Source: Planctomycetota bacterium
GTDB lineage: Bacteria > Planctomycetota > UBA8742 > UBA2392
Direction of reading: 5' to 3'
DNA: 64,000 nt
NCBI GenBank assembly: GCA_016712285.1
Contig: JADJRK010000001.1
Coordinates: forward strand, 3,348,001-3,412,000
Shown: positions 1 through 8,407 of the stretch, in pieces
Position numbering within the stretch: the first letter of the stretch is position 1
Layout: each line of letters opens with the position of its first letter
The notes under the pieces: model-generated
Seen by the model: only the letters and a program-made list of their open reading frames with translations
Told to the model about the DNA's origin: nothing
Database searches by the model: none
Made by a program: the position numbers and the translations under genes

Positions 1-1
1 A

Positions 2-1843
2 CCCACGTCGTCGAGTTCACCGGCTTCGGCGATTCATGACATGGCCCCCGATGGAAACGGCGGCGTGTTCGTGTGCGGATGGTTTATGGTTGAAGTTGAC
101 TTCAACCCCTTCGGCGCGCCGGTACACCACCTCGATGCCGCCGCCACCGGGTACTCAGACGGCTTTTTCGGCCACTACGACGCACACGGCAACGTGTTGT
201 GGATGCACGTCTTCGCATCAGGCCGCGCTGACGCTTCCTACGCGCTTGACGTGGACGGCGCGGGCAACCTGCTGGTTGCAGGCCGCTTTGGCGGGCCGAT
301 CGACATTCAACCGGGGCCGGGCGTCACGACGCTTATTCCGGCACAGGATGAGGGCGGCTTTGTCGCAAAGTTCACGCCCTCTGGCGGGTTGATCTGGGTG
401 AGGGAGTACTCGGGCGAAGCCGTGCTGCCCGAGCGGTTGGCCGTGGGTCCAAGCAACGATGTGTTCGTGGCGGTGCGGTTTGCCGGGACGTTCGTGGCAG
501 GCACGACGACCCTGAACTGGACACCGCACGAAGCCGACGTCGTGGTGTTGCGCTATGACCACACCGGCGCACTGTCGTGGCACGCCACGGTGATCGGCCC
601 CAGCTATGTGTGGGTCCGCGGCCTGGTGGTGGACTCCCAGGGCCGCATGACTTTGGCCGTTGACGTCGGGGGCGACGTCAGTTTCACGGCGCCGGTCGGG
701 AGCATCAGCGTGTTTGGCGCGCACATAGATATCTGCCTGTGGCAGATTGACGGCAACGGCACGATGAACTGGCTGAACCAGATCGGTGCCGGATACCAGG
801 ACGCCACCTGCGCGATTGCCGTTGAACCTGACGACAGCGTCGCATTGCTGGCAAGCATCTGTGGCATCGTTGACTTTGACCCGTCGCCCGCCGTTGCCAC
901 AGTCACGGTGCCGCCGCCGACCGGCCCAATGTATTGGGGCGTGGCGCTGGCGCGTTACGACGCCAATGGCGGCTTGCGCTCGGTGCGCGCGTTCGAAGGC
1001 TTACAGGGTTATCCGTTGTGGGCGGCGGACATGATCGTGGACGGCACCGGCACGTACATCGCTGCCAGCATTCCCGGTCGCATCAACCTGGGGACGCCTC
1101 TCGCACCGATGATTGTTGAGGGGCCGTTCCCGTACACTAATCACGGGTTCGTCGTCGCCTATGAGACCAACGGCGACCTGCGCTGGGTTGCACGCACCGG
1201 CGAACCCTATGCCATGGTCGTCGAGTGCGACCATGAACTGCACGCGCACTATGAGTTGACCGTCGGCGGGAGCCTGAGCTGGTACGGCGACGTGGACATG
1301 GACCCCTCGCCGGCGGTGAACCGGCTGACCAGCCACGCGGGGTACCTGGAGAAGTTCTCGAACATCCTCAACGGTGACCCGCTGCGGATCTTGACCGCAA
1401 GCCTGCCTGACGCCGACACCCAGGTGAACTACAATCAGTCGCTGCAAAGCGCAGGCGGCGGGGCAAACCACACCTGGGAGTTCTACTCAGGCACGTTGCC
1501 GCCGGGCCTGATGCTTGGCAGCGGCGTGCTGTATGGCCTCGCGTCCACCCCGGGCATGTACACATTTGAGCTTGCCGTGCGCGATGACAACAACGTGCGC
1601 GTCACCCGCGCCTTCGGCATTCTGGTCACGGGCGCGGCGCACCCGAACCCGAACCCCAATCCGAACCCCAATCCAAATCCGAACCCCAGCCCGACCGTGC
1701 CCCCGAGGCCGGGCACCAAGTCTGGCAGCAACACCAAGGAGTCGCAGGGCGGCTGTGTTGTCGCCGGCGCGGGTCTCGCGTGGCCGCTGTTCTTGCCGTT
1801 GATGTGGAGACGCCGCCGGACCGGCAGCTCTAGAGGTTCGTAG
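2..1843 (+). CDS. Secreted beta-propeller-repeat protein with C-terminal Cys/TM/Arg sorting tail (5' partial)
   Basis: The frame is open to the window edge and the first visible residues already lie inside a repeat, so the start is upstream; the ATG at 41 is probably internal. The visible part has about five repeats of the SBBP/propeller kind, each with a 'VDFDPSP'-like strand (VDFNP, IDIQPGPG, VDFDPSPA, VDMDPSPA) and a 'G.L.W' strand. A putative Ig-like domain (LPPGLMLGSGVLYG) follows, then an Asn-Pro hexanucleotide-encoded linker (about 1647-1690). The end is Gly-Gly-Cys, a hydrophobic helix and RRRR, a tripartite C-terminal anchor like GlyGly-CTERM or Synerg-CTERM. The likely role is a surface-exposed protein of unknown ligand. 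Its stop overlaps the next, convergent gene by 14 bases. Confidence 0.8.
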   Translation, partial: PTSSSSPASAIHDMAPDGNGGVFVCGWFMVEVDFNPFGAPVHHLDAAATGYSDGFFGHYDAHGNVLWMHVFASGRADASYALDVDGAGNLLVAGRFGGPIDIQPGPGVTTLIPAQDEGGFVAKFTPSGGLIWVREYSGEAVLPERLAVGPSNDVFVAVRFAGTFVAGTTTLNWTPHEADVVVLRYDHTGALSWHATVIGPSYVWVRGLVVDSQGRMTLAVDVGGDVSFTAPVGSISVFGAHIDICLWQIDGNGTMNWLNQIGAGYQDATCAIAVEPDDSVALLASICGIVDFDPSPAVATVTVPPPTGPMYWGVALARYDANGGLRSVRAFEGLQGYPLWAADMIVDGTGTYIAASIPGRINLGTPLAPMIVEGPFPYTNHGFVVAYETNGDLRWVARTGEPYAMVVECDHELHAHYELTVGGSLSWYGDVDMDPSPAVNRLTSHAGYLEKFSNILNGDPLRILTASLPDADTQVNYNQSLQSAGGGANHTWEFYSGTLPPGLMLGSGVLYGLASTPGMYTFELAVRDDNNVRVTRAFGILVTGAAHPNPNPNPNPNPNPNPSPTVPPRPGTKSGSNTKESQGGCVVAGAGLAWPLFLPLMWRRRRTGSSRGS

Positions 1844-2000
1844 TCTGCCAGCTTTCGCCGTAGCCGATGGCGGCTTCGCGTGCAGTCTTGGGGGCGTTGC
1901 GCCTGCGCCGGATGTGCCAGTGGATGGCAAACAGCGCCGCCCAGCCGGCAAACGCGTAGGCGAACATGATCAGGATGAGTCCCCAGGGTGTCGGGTCCAT
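1830..2000 (-). CDS. Small single-pass membrane protein (56 aa)
   Basis: The ATG at 2000 gives a 56-residue protein starting MDPTPWGL, with one hydrophobic helix (about residues 7-29) followed at once by RRRR, which predicts a cytoplasmic C-terminus. A longer in-frame ORF reaches 2132, but its extra residues are not membrane-like and the ATG at 2000 sits directly before the helix. It converges on and overlaps the end of the propeller protein. No family is recognised. The size and topology resemble small CcmD-like or respiratory accessory proteins, but nothing nearby supports that. Confidence 0.5.
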   Translation of the reverse strand: MDPTPWGLILIMFAYAFAGWAALFAIHWHIRRRRNAPKTAREAAIGYGESWQTTNL

Positions 2001-2050
2001 ACCCGCAGCATAGCACGTGTCTGCAAATTCCCGAAAGAATCCTTCGCACC

Positions 2051-2097
2051 ACAATTGATTGTGGGCTGCGCTCTGCCAACGAACCCTCGGTAGGGTT
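2051..2097. promoter_or_regulatory. Two inverted repeats upstream of recA (candidate operator)
   Basis: Two dyads lie 160-205 bases before the recA start: ACAAT-TG-ATTGT at 2051-2062 and AACCCT-CGGT-AGGGTT at 2082-2097, both with perfect arms. Neither matches the E. coli (CTGT-N8-ACAG) or Bacillus (GAAC-N4-GTTC) LexA box. RecA genes are usually SOS-controlled and SOS operators vary between phyla, so one of these may be the local LexA-type site. That is inference. Confidence 0.3.
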
Positions 2098-2255
2098 GCG
2101 ACATACTTTTTCCCAACCGACCTGCCCGGCACGAGGAAAGTGTGTCGCGTGGGCCGGTACGCTTTCCCGAGTTGCGACGTGGCTTGCCTCCATCAACAAG
2201 GGGGTGGGATGGTCCCGCCCCCCGGCAAGCCCCGCAACACACAGGAAGCGTTGCC

Positions 2256-3323
2256 ATGGCCAAGAAAGAAACACCGGAAGCGAAGGTACTCTCGCTCAAC
2301 ACTGAAAAGGACAAGGCGCTGCAAAACGCGCTGAGCGGCATCGCCCGCAGTTTCGGCGAAGGCTCAATCATGCGCATGAGCGAGCAAAGCCGCAAACAGA
2401 TCGACGTCATCCCCACCGGCAGCCTGGCCGTTGACGTCGCGCTGGGCGTGGGCGGGTTGCCGCGCGGGCGCATTGTCGAAATCTACGGGCCGGAAAGCAG
2501 CGGCAAGACCACTTTGGCCCTGCACGCGATTGCCAACGCCCAGAAGCTTGGCGGCAACGCCGTGCTGATCGACGCCGAACACGCTTTTGACCCGCAGTAC
2601 GGCCGCAAGCTCGGCATCGACATGGACAAGCTGTGGGTGAGCCAGCCCGACTACGGCGAACAGGCGCTCGACATTGCGGAAGCGCTGATCGCCAGCAACG
2701 CCGTGGACATCATCGTCGTGGACAGTGTGGCTGCGCTGGTGCCCCGCGCCGAGCTTGAGGGCGAAATGGGCGACAACCAGATGGGCCTGCTCGCGCGCAT
2801 GATGAGCAAGGCCATGCGCAAACTGACCGCCGCGTGCAACAAGAGCCGCACGTGCCTGGTGATGATCAACCAGGTGCGCGAGAAGATCGGCGTTATGTTC
2901 GGCAACCCCGAGACCACGACGGGCGGCCGCGCGCTGAAGTTCTTCGCAAGCCAGCGCATCGAGGTGCGCCGCACGCAGCAGATCAAGGAAGGCGAAGAAA
3001 GCATCGGCGTGGGCGCCCGAGTCACGATTGTGAAAAACAAGCTCGCACCGCCGTTCAAACGCGCCGAGATCGAGATCTACTTCGGGCGCGGCATCAGCTA
3101 CCTGAACGACCTGTTGACGTTCGCGCTGCAACTGGGGCTCGTTGCCAAGAGCGGCAACTGGTTCAGCTATGGCGAACTGCGGCTTGGCAACGGCAAGGGC
3201 AACGCGCTGGATTTCCTGCGCGACAAGGAAAACCTCGACCTGTTCAAGAAACTGGAGGCCGAGGTGAAGGCAGCCATGTTCCCGCCCGAAGAAGCACCGC
3301 AAGCGCAGGTTGAGGCGGCGTAG
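2256..3323 (+). CDS. recA: Recombinase RecA
   Basis: DNA-dependent ATPase that forms filaments on single-stranded DNA, drives homologous strand exchange and stimulates LexA self-cleavage. The protein is 355 aa, normal for RecA. The Walker A motif GPESSGKT is at residues 78-85, the Walker B strand 'DIIVVDSVAALVP' near residue 150, and the L2/DNA-binding region contains 'TTGGRALKFFASQR'. The start at 2256 was chosen over the upstream in-frame ATG (2142) because MAKKETPE is a typical RecA N-terminus and AGGAAG (2243-2248) is well spaced. It is monocistronic, with 255 bp of upstream region holding two dyads. Confidence 0.97.
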   Translation: MAKKETPEAKVLSLNTEKDKALQNALSGIARSFGEGSIMRMSEQSRKQIDVIPTGSLAVDVALGVGGLPRGRIVEIYGPESSGKTTLALHAIANAQKLGGNAVLIDAEHAFDPQYGRKLGIDMDKLWVSQPDYGEQALDIAEALIASNAVDIIVVDSVAALVPRAELEGEMGDNQMGLLARMMSKAMRKLTAACNKSRTCLVMINQVREKIGVMFGNPETTTGGRALKFFASQRIEVRRTQQIKEGEESIGVGARVTIVKNKLAPPFKRAEIEIYFGRGISYLNDLLTFALQLGLVAKSGNWFSYGELRLGNGKGNALDFLRDKENLDLFKKLEAEVKAAMFPPEEAPQAQVEAA

Positions 3324-3730
3324 CAGCCGGGAGCCCAAGAGTAGGCTCGAGCTATTCGGGATATCTCGCAACGCACAAACATGCGGGCGGGGCGCCCGCA
3401 CCACTACAAGTCCCAAGTCAGGGGGGCGGGCAAACCGGTTGGCCCCGGGGTAACCCAACTCCCTGACCTCTGGGCTGGATTGCGAATCCAGTCCGGCAGT
3501 CCACCGAGAAGTCGAGCTCCACTTTGAAGCCGCCGAACTTGTGCGACTCGGTGCGAGAGTGGCAAGTTGTGGTTTCGAGTCAAACTATGCACTTCTTGGT
3601 TGAATCGCATAAATGCGCCACTAGACGAAAGTTTGTTGTCCATTAGACTCTCGCGCGCCAGTTCGGCATGGGCCAGCTGGCACTGAATTTCCATTGCACC
3701 GCGCAAATCACGAAAACAGGAGAGCGCAAT
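3324..3730. other. Non-coding interval after recA with two hairpins
   Basis: I see no convincing gene in these 407 bases. A GC hairpin at 3383-3399 (GCGGGCG, loop GGG, CGCCCGC) lacks a T-tract and may end the recA transcript weakly. A second stem at 3472-3494 (GGGCTGGATT, loop GCG, AATCCAGTCC) is ten pairs long with one G-T wobble. Its inner part resembles a tRNA anticodon arm, but no D, T or acceptor arm can be built around it on either strand. The last bases, AGGAGA at 3718-3723, are the ribosome site of the next gene. Confidence 0.5.
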
Positions 3731-5440
3731 ATGATCAGGCGCAGATGGCAATTGATTTTACTTGCCGGATTGAGTGTGGCCCTTTCGGGCAATGCGATCA
3801 ACGGCTACCAGGGCGAATGGAAAATCGTGTACCCGCCGTACAGCGTAACGAAGGATGGCGTGACAGGCACGATCACCTGGGGTGAGTACGAGCACTTCAG
3901 CACATCTATGGAACACAATGAAAACGCCACGATGGACGATGACTTCGGCGGCCGCCTGAACCTGACACTGACGCCGCTGGATTACGCAGCCAGCACCGAT
4001 TGCACGAACGACAGCGAAAAGAAGGTGTGGGTCGAAGATGGCGCGACTTGCACTTTGAGTCTGGACGACGAGACCACACACGACACAACATTTTCCTGCA
4101 CGGGAAAGTGCGCAGGTGAAGGCGGATGCGACTTCGAATACACGTCAAGGGTCTATGGCCACTGGAAGGGCGCGTACGAGGGCGTGGATGCAAAGTTGCA
4201 CGCCGAGGGTTCATTCACCGCAATCTGCATGGCCGGCAAGACGCACGAAGCGTTCCTGTCGCTCGTGAGCGGCGATGGCAATACTGTGATCAGTGACGAG
4301 GTCGAAGTGACGCTTGAAGGCGGCCAGGTCCAGAAGGGTGAGGCTTCGGCGGGTGGTGAAGTCAAAGGCGTGGATGTGAAAGTGGTCGCAGGCAACGAGT
4401 TGAAGAAGGCAGTGGGTCTGCGCAGAAAGATGGCGGTCACCACGAAGACCACAGACGCCACACTTTGGGACCGCAAGTTCATTACCACGACCGAGTACAA
4501 GCTGCATATGGCCGTAAACCAGGATCCCGTGGTTCGCCGCCGCGAACTGACCTGGAGCTGGATCCAGAACTACAACGCGTTCAAGCTGCAGCCGAACGGA
4601 GACCCCGCCGACACAGCCATCCGGCGCGGCAACACGGAGAAAGTCACATGGAACATCTCGACGCCGACTTACACGGTCTCGCCATACTGCGGCGTGCGTC
4701 CCGCGGATCAAGGCTGCAACCCGGCAGGCCGGCCCCAGGATGTTCCCGAGATTCCTGCCCGGGGTGCCAGCCGCACGGCTCTGGTTTTTGTTCCCGGCGC
4801 GGCGGACGACGCGGCTTTTGAAATCACGGTGGCTGCTGGTACCACTGGCACACTGACGCTGGACGAGGTCTCAGTGGCGGAAACTGGTATCGTCGAGGAC
4901 TTTACCGCGGTGGTTACTGCGTTCGATCCGACGCTGGGCACCGCGCGCATTTCTTCGACTGTTCCCTTCATGCTTCGCATGACCATCACGGGGCATGAGT
5001 ATGGCACTGACACGATTCGGCTCACGCGGTTCGGAGGCATGCCCGACCCAGAGGACGGTTACTCGACAGAGACATCGGTGGCGATCCCGGTGCACGTGGT
5101 CAATCGCGGGTTCATTGTGGCTGAGATTGAGGCTTGGCCGTCGGGCGAGACTGCGGCACTTGGCGGTGCGATGCCGACATCGCAGAATCTGCAGATCCGA
5201 CCGGGTTCTCAGCTGGGGTTGACGTTGGACGTTGGCGCTGTACAGGCTGATGACCTGCCGCTGTATGTCGCCTCAGAGTCTGGGCAAATTGCTTTTGAAG
5301 CGCCGCTGGTGCTGGACGCCGGCGCGACCAGTGTAGTCATTTGGCTGACTACGAATGGGATCGACGGTGTCGTCGATCTGCGCATACGGCTGAACGGCCG
5401 CGACCTTGTGCTTCACGTGTCAGAGGCCGAGCAGGAATAG
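3731..5440 (+). CDS. Secreted protein of unknown function (569 aa)
   Basis: The ATG at 3731 follows AGGAGA (3718-3723) and begins a clear signal peptide (MIRRRWQLILLAGLSVALSG). The mature part is acidic and beta-rich, with cysteines in two pairs near residues 90-140 ('CTND', 'CTGKCAGEGGCDF') and another cluster near 320 ('YCGVRPADQGCNP') that could form disulphides after export. The C-terminal 200 residues look like stacked Ig-like strands. No family is recognised. The next gene also encodes a large exported protein of Ig-like modules and lies 71 bp downstream on the same strand, so the two may be co-transcribed. Confidence 0.7.
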   Translation: MIRRRWQLILLAGLSVALSGNAINGYQGEWKIVYPPYSVTKDGVTGTITWGEYEHFSTSMEHNENATMDDDFGGRLNLTLTPLDYAASTDCTNDSEKKVWVEDGATCTLSLDDETTHDTTFSCTGKCAGEGGCDFEYTSRVYGHWKGAYEGVDAKLHAEGSFTAICMAGKTHEAFLSLVSGDGNTVISDEVEVTLEGGQVQKGEASAGGEVKGVDVKVVAGNELKKAVGLRRKMAVTTKTTDATLWDRKFITTTEYKLHMAVNQDPVVRRRELTWSWIQNYNAFKLQPNGDPADTAIRRGNTEKVTWNISTPTYTVSPYCGVRPADQGCNPAGRPQDVPEIPARGASRTALVFVPGAADDAAFEITVAAGTTGTLTLDEVSVAETGIVEDFTAVVTAFDPTLGTARISSTVPFMLRMTITGHEYGTDTIRLTRFGGMPDPEDGYSTETSVAIPVHVVNRGFIVAEIEAWPSGETAALGGAMPTSQNLQIRPGSQLGLTLDVGAVQADDLPLYVASESGQIAFEAPLVLDAGATSVVIWLTTNGIDGVVDLRIRLNGRDLVLHVSEAEQE

Positions 5441-5460
5441 CGGTTGTCTCCACATTGATC

Positions 5461-5500
5461 GCCGGGCCGGAGGGCGGGAACATCTGCTCTTTGGCCCGGC
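5461..5500. repeat. Inverted repeat in the 5440/5512 intergenic gap
   Basis: GCCGGGCC (5461-5468) and GGCCCGGC (5493-5500) are perfect complements 24 bases apart, in the short gap between the two envelope-protein genes and ending 11 bases before the next ATG. There is no T-tract, so it is not a classical terminator. It could fold over the translation start of the downstream gene, which has no visible Shine-Dalgarno sequence. Confidence 0.45.
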
Positions 5501-5511
5501 CAACATCATCC

Positions 5512-7731
5512 ATGCCCAAACGAATCCAATTCATTGCAGCATCTCTCGTCGCAGCACTGGTTGTTGCGCTGGCCCTGCTGATTGCATGGCAACCATGGGT
5601 TGTTACCCCGCAACTGCCAGGTGCCTCGATTGCGCCGACCCAAGACGGCAAGCTCGTGCCCGTGAATGGCGGTGATGCCGACGAGCTTGTCGCCGTGTTG
5701 CGTTCCAAGAACGTGACCGTCGAAACCGCCGACCCTGCCGCAGCCCCAAAGCCGGGCGCGCCGATGCTGCGAGTGCGGCTGGTCTCGAAGTTTACCATGG
5801 CCAACCCCCTGATCGCGGTATCGGAAGGTGCCGGAAACGGCTGGACGGTGTATCGCTCGGACCACATTGAAATCGCCGCGAGGGACGGAGGTTCGTATCT
5901 TGTGAGAGGAGTGGCCGACGGTCACTTCGTGCAGAACGCCCGAGACGCGCGCGCTGGCGAGCTTGTCGAGTTGTCCCTTGAGGCCTACGGCGGCCTGGAG
6001 GGTGTCGTCCAGAGCGACAAGGGTGCCACGGTCACTGACGGGGCGGTGAGTCTGGCCGGCGTCGAACGCGGAGAGTCCTACACGACCGCCAGCGCTGAGG
6101 ACGGACGGTTCAAGTTTCCGCGTTTACCCGCAGGCAAGTACAAGCTGGTGGCCAGAGCAAAAGGCTACCTGTCGAGCCCCACACTCGAGGTTGAGGTTGT
6201 TCCGCTGATGGTCAGTACCGGCCATGCGCTCGTAGTGACGCAGACGCCGCAGGTGGAAGGGATGGTCCGCGACGCTGTCTCCGGTGCGGCACTGGGCGGG
6301 GTGCGTGTCGAACTGATCGATCGCGCCAGCGGCGTGACCGTGAGCGCGGCCGTCACCGGCGATGACGGTCGCTTCGCCATGATCGCGCGATCAAAGGCCG
6401 ATTTGTTGCGGGTCGTAGTCTCGCGCATCGGGTATGCGCACCAAGACACGGATGTACGCGCGCCCTTCGGGTGGCTTGCCTTTGACCTGCAGCCCGACGG
6501 AGTGCCGCTCACCATCACCGTCACTGACTCCGTGGACGGCCGGTTGCTGGCCGGTGCCGAAGTGGAGTTGCTTGGGCGGGTGGCTGCAGGAAATGACTCA
6601 CCACCGGCACTGGTCGCGGTTGCAGACGAGAAGGGCATGGCACGTTTTCCGCTGGTGTCAAAGGGTGTGTATCGCGTGGACGTGCAATGCGAAGGCTATG
6701 TGCCGTTGACAGATCGGTTCTCGGTCGCGTCGGGCCCGCCGGCCCGGCTTGCCCTAAAGCTCGACCCGGCAAGCCGCATTCGCGTAGACCTGACAGATCA
6801 GCACGGCGCGCCCCTGACGGACGGCATCGCCAACAGCCACTGGATTGCCTATCCGGCGGTGGGCAGTTTTGACCGGTCCCGGCACCTGCCGCAGGACTCC
6901 AGCACCGGTGCAGCCAGGTCAGAATTCACCGTGACCGGGCTGCCGGTTGGCGAATATGACCTGTACTTCTTTGCTTACGGTTACCTGCCATGTCACGCCA
7001 GTCTCACAGTGCCCCCTGGCGAGCGCTTTGAAACCAATCTCACTCTATCGTTGCAACCTCGGAAACCCGCGGCTTGGCGCCTGGAACTCGTTGAAGGGGT
7101 GCGCAACCTCGAGCAACCGCCTCAGACGCGGCAGCCCGAAGGTGACCTGCACTACCGGACGATGGTGGAGGAAACCTGTGTCGTTGAGGGCAATCTGCAA
7201 CGTGGAGCGGGCCGCGTGATCGCTTCGCGGGCACGATCGGATTTCTTTGCTGACCGGGGGTATTCGCGAAATCCCGTCCATAGTGAGACCCGGCTGGACG
7301 GCGAGAGCCTGCTGGACGCAACCGAGGGAGCAACACTGGTGCTGCCCACGGGCCAGGTGCTGCCGCTGTTTTTGCAGGCTCCGGGCGTGCTTGCGGTGTC
7401 TGCGACAGCACTTCAGTGGCCGTCGGTCGCCGGGGTTGTTGACCTGGCATCGGTGCCCGGGGAGGGCAAAGCATTCGTCGCATTATGCCCGGTGCATGAC
7501 TCGGCGCTCGACACGCCGGCGATCAATGCAATGGACTGCATGTGGGCGCCTGTGCGGGCGGACGGCAGTTTTCTAGTCAGCCTGGCGGCGCCGGACCATT
7601 ACGCACTTGTGCTGTTCCGCGGAGTCAGCGGGCGGCCCGATGGCACTCACGCCTGGCAAGGGCTACAGTTTCACGTGCCAGTGAACCTGACTCGCGGAGA
7701 CTCCGCCCGCGTGAGTCTGCCAAGGCAGTGA
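5512..7731 (+). CDS. Membrane-anchored protein with carboxypeptidase-regulatory-like repeats (739 aa)
   Basis: The start at 5512 (MPKRIQFIAASL) puts a single N-terminal hydrophobic helix at residues 7-27, so the protein is anchored with its bulk outside the cytoplasm. At least four beta-sandwich modules follow, of the carboxypeptidase-regulatory-like type ('EGVVQSDKGATVTDGAVSLAG', 'EGMVRDAVSGAALGGVRVEL', 'VTDSVDGRLLAGAEVELLG', 'VDLTDQHGAPLTDG'), each with the 'DGRF...LPAGKYKL' turn. Such repeats mediate adhesion or scaffolding in surface proteins. No enzymatic domain is seen. There is no Shine-Dalgarno sequence before the ATG. The frame stays open upstream to 5341, overlapping the previous gene, but that extension lacks a signal sequence. 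Confidence 0.75.
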   Translation: MPKRIQFIAASLVAALVVALALLIAWQPWVVTPQLPGASIAPTQDGKLVPVNGGDADELVAVLRSKNVTVETADPAAAPKPGAPMLRVRLVSKFTMANPLIAVSEGAGNGWTVYRSDHIEIAARDGGSYLVRGVADGHFVQNARDARAGELVELSLEAYGGLEGVVQSDKGATVTDGAVSLAGVERGESYTTASAEDGRFKFPRLPAGKYKLVARAKGYLSSPTLEVEVVPLMVSTGHALVVTQTPQVEGMVRDAVSGAALGGVRVELIDRASGVTVSAAVTGDDGRFAMIARSKADLLRVVVSRIGYAHQDTDVRAPFGWLAFDLQPDGVPLTITVTDSVDGRLLAGAEVELLGRVAAGNDSPPALVAVADEKGMARFPLVSKGVYRVDVQCEGYVPLTDRFSVASGPPARLALKLDPASRIRVDLTDQHGAPLTDGIANSHWIAYPAVGSFDRSRHLPQDSSTGAARSEFTVTGLPVGEYDLYFFAYGYLPCHASLTVPPGERFETNLTLSLQPRKPAAWRLELVEGVRNLEQPPQTRQPEGDLHYRTMVEETCVVEGNLQRGAGRVIASRARSDFFADRGYSRNPVHSETRLDGESLLDATEGATLVLPTGQVLPLFLQAPGVLAVSATALQWPSVAGVVDLASVPGEGKAFVALCPVHDSALDTPAINAMDCMWAPVRADGSFLVSLAAPDHYALVLFRGVSGRPDGTHAWQGLQFHVPVNLTRGDSARVSLPRQ

Positions 7732-7813
7732 ACTTCCATTCGCGGTGACGTTGGTATATCGAGCGGGACGACTTTTGCGGGCAAGGCGGGCTCTAGATCC
7801 CGGCGTACATGCT

Positions 7814-7828
7814 TATACTGACCCGATG
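7814..7828 (+). promoter_or_regulatory. Leaderless promoter: TATACT six bases before ATG
   Basis: TATACT (7814-7819) matches a sigma-70 -10 box and is followed by six bases and the ATG at 7826. Transcription would start at or next to the A of the start codon, giving a leaderless mRNA. No Shine-Dalgarno sequence is present. The same layout recurs at 13437, 29843 (minus) and 56756. Confidence 0.6.
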
Positions 7829-8404
7829 GAACTGGCGCGGTTTCTTGAGTTGTTGTTTGCGCGGGGCGAGGTTGTCTTCCGCAAGCCGCCGCTTGCCCTT
7901 TCGCCGGGCGATGTTTCGCCTTTGCGCGTGCTTGAATCTGAGTACCGCCGCTACACCCTTGACCTGCCCGGCAAGGCGCCGGCTTTCGTGCCCGAGATTG
8001 CGCTCAAGGCCGCCGAAGTCGTGCGCCAGTCTTGCTGGCTGCTGCTTTCACGCGACGAAGAACCCGAAGAAGTGCACCGGCGGATCAGCGGTCTGGCCAT
8101 GCCGGCCAACGCCGGCGAGCACTTCAGCGCCGACCTTACCCTGCGCTTTCTGCCCCGTGTGCACCGGCGCGCCCGCGCCCACGACCCCGCCGATGCCCTG
8201 GTCAGCGCGCTCGAAACCCTGCTGCGGCGCTGGCCCCTTTCCGGCGTGCTGTGCGACATCACCGACGCACCCTACGTGCTTGACCTGCACCACCACGACG
8301 GGTTGATGCTGCTGTACGCCGAGCGATTTGCGGGCCACCCCAAACATGGCTGGGAACCCACAGGCAAAGCCGCCGAATACCTTGAACTCGTGCGCCGAAG
8401 GTAG
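7826..8404 (+). CDS. Conserved-looking cytoplasmic protein, function unknown (192 aa)
   Basis: The ATG at 7826 was chosen over 7745 because a TATACT -10 box lies six bases upstream and the region between 7745 and 7826 would contain that promoter. The protein has no signal peptide or membrane helix. It has an N-terminal helix (MELARFLELLFARGE), a central alpha-rich part and a C-terminal segment with conspicuous motifs ('LDLHHHDGLMLLYAERF', 'HGWEPTG') that look like a conserved core. I do not recognise the family. It converges with the next gene, with three bases between the stops. Confidence 0.55.
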   Translation: MELARFLELLFARGEVVFRKPPLALSPGDVSPLRVLESEYRRYTLDLPGKAPAFVPEIALKAAEVVRQSCWLLLSRDEEPEEVHRRISGLAMPANAGEHFSADLTLRFLPRVHRRARAHDPADALVSALETLLRRWPLSGVLCDITDAPYVLDLHHHDGLMLLYAERFAGHPKHGWEPTGKAAEYLELVRRR

Positions 8405-8407
8405 ACG

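Noticed and set aside
3440..3530. tRNA gene around the CTGGATT-GCG-AATCCAG stem
   Set aside because: No acceptor, D or T arm can be paired at the right distances on either strand, and no TTCGA-type T loop is present.
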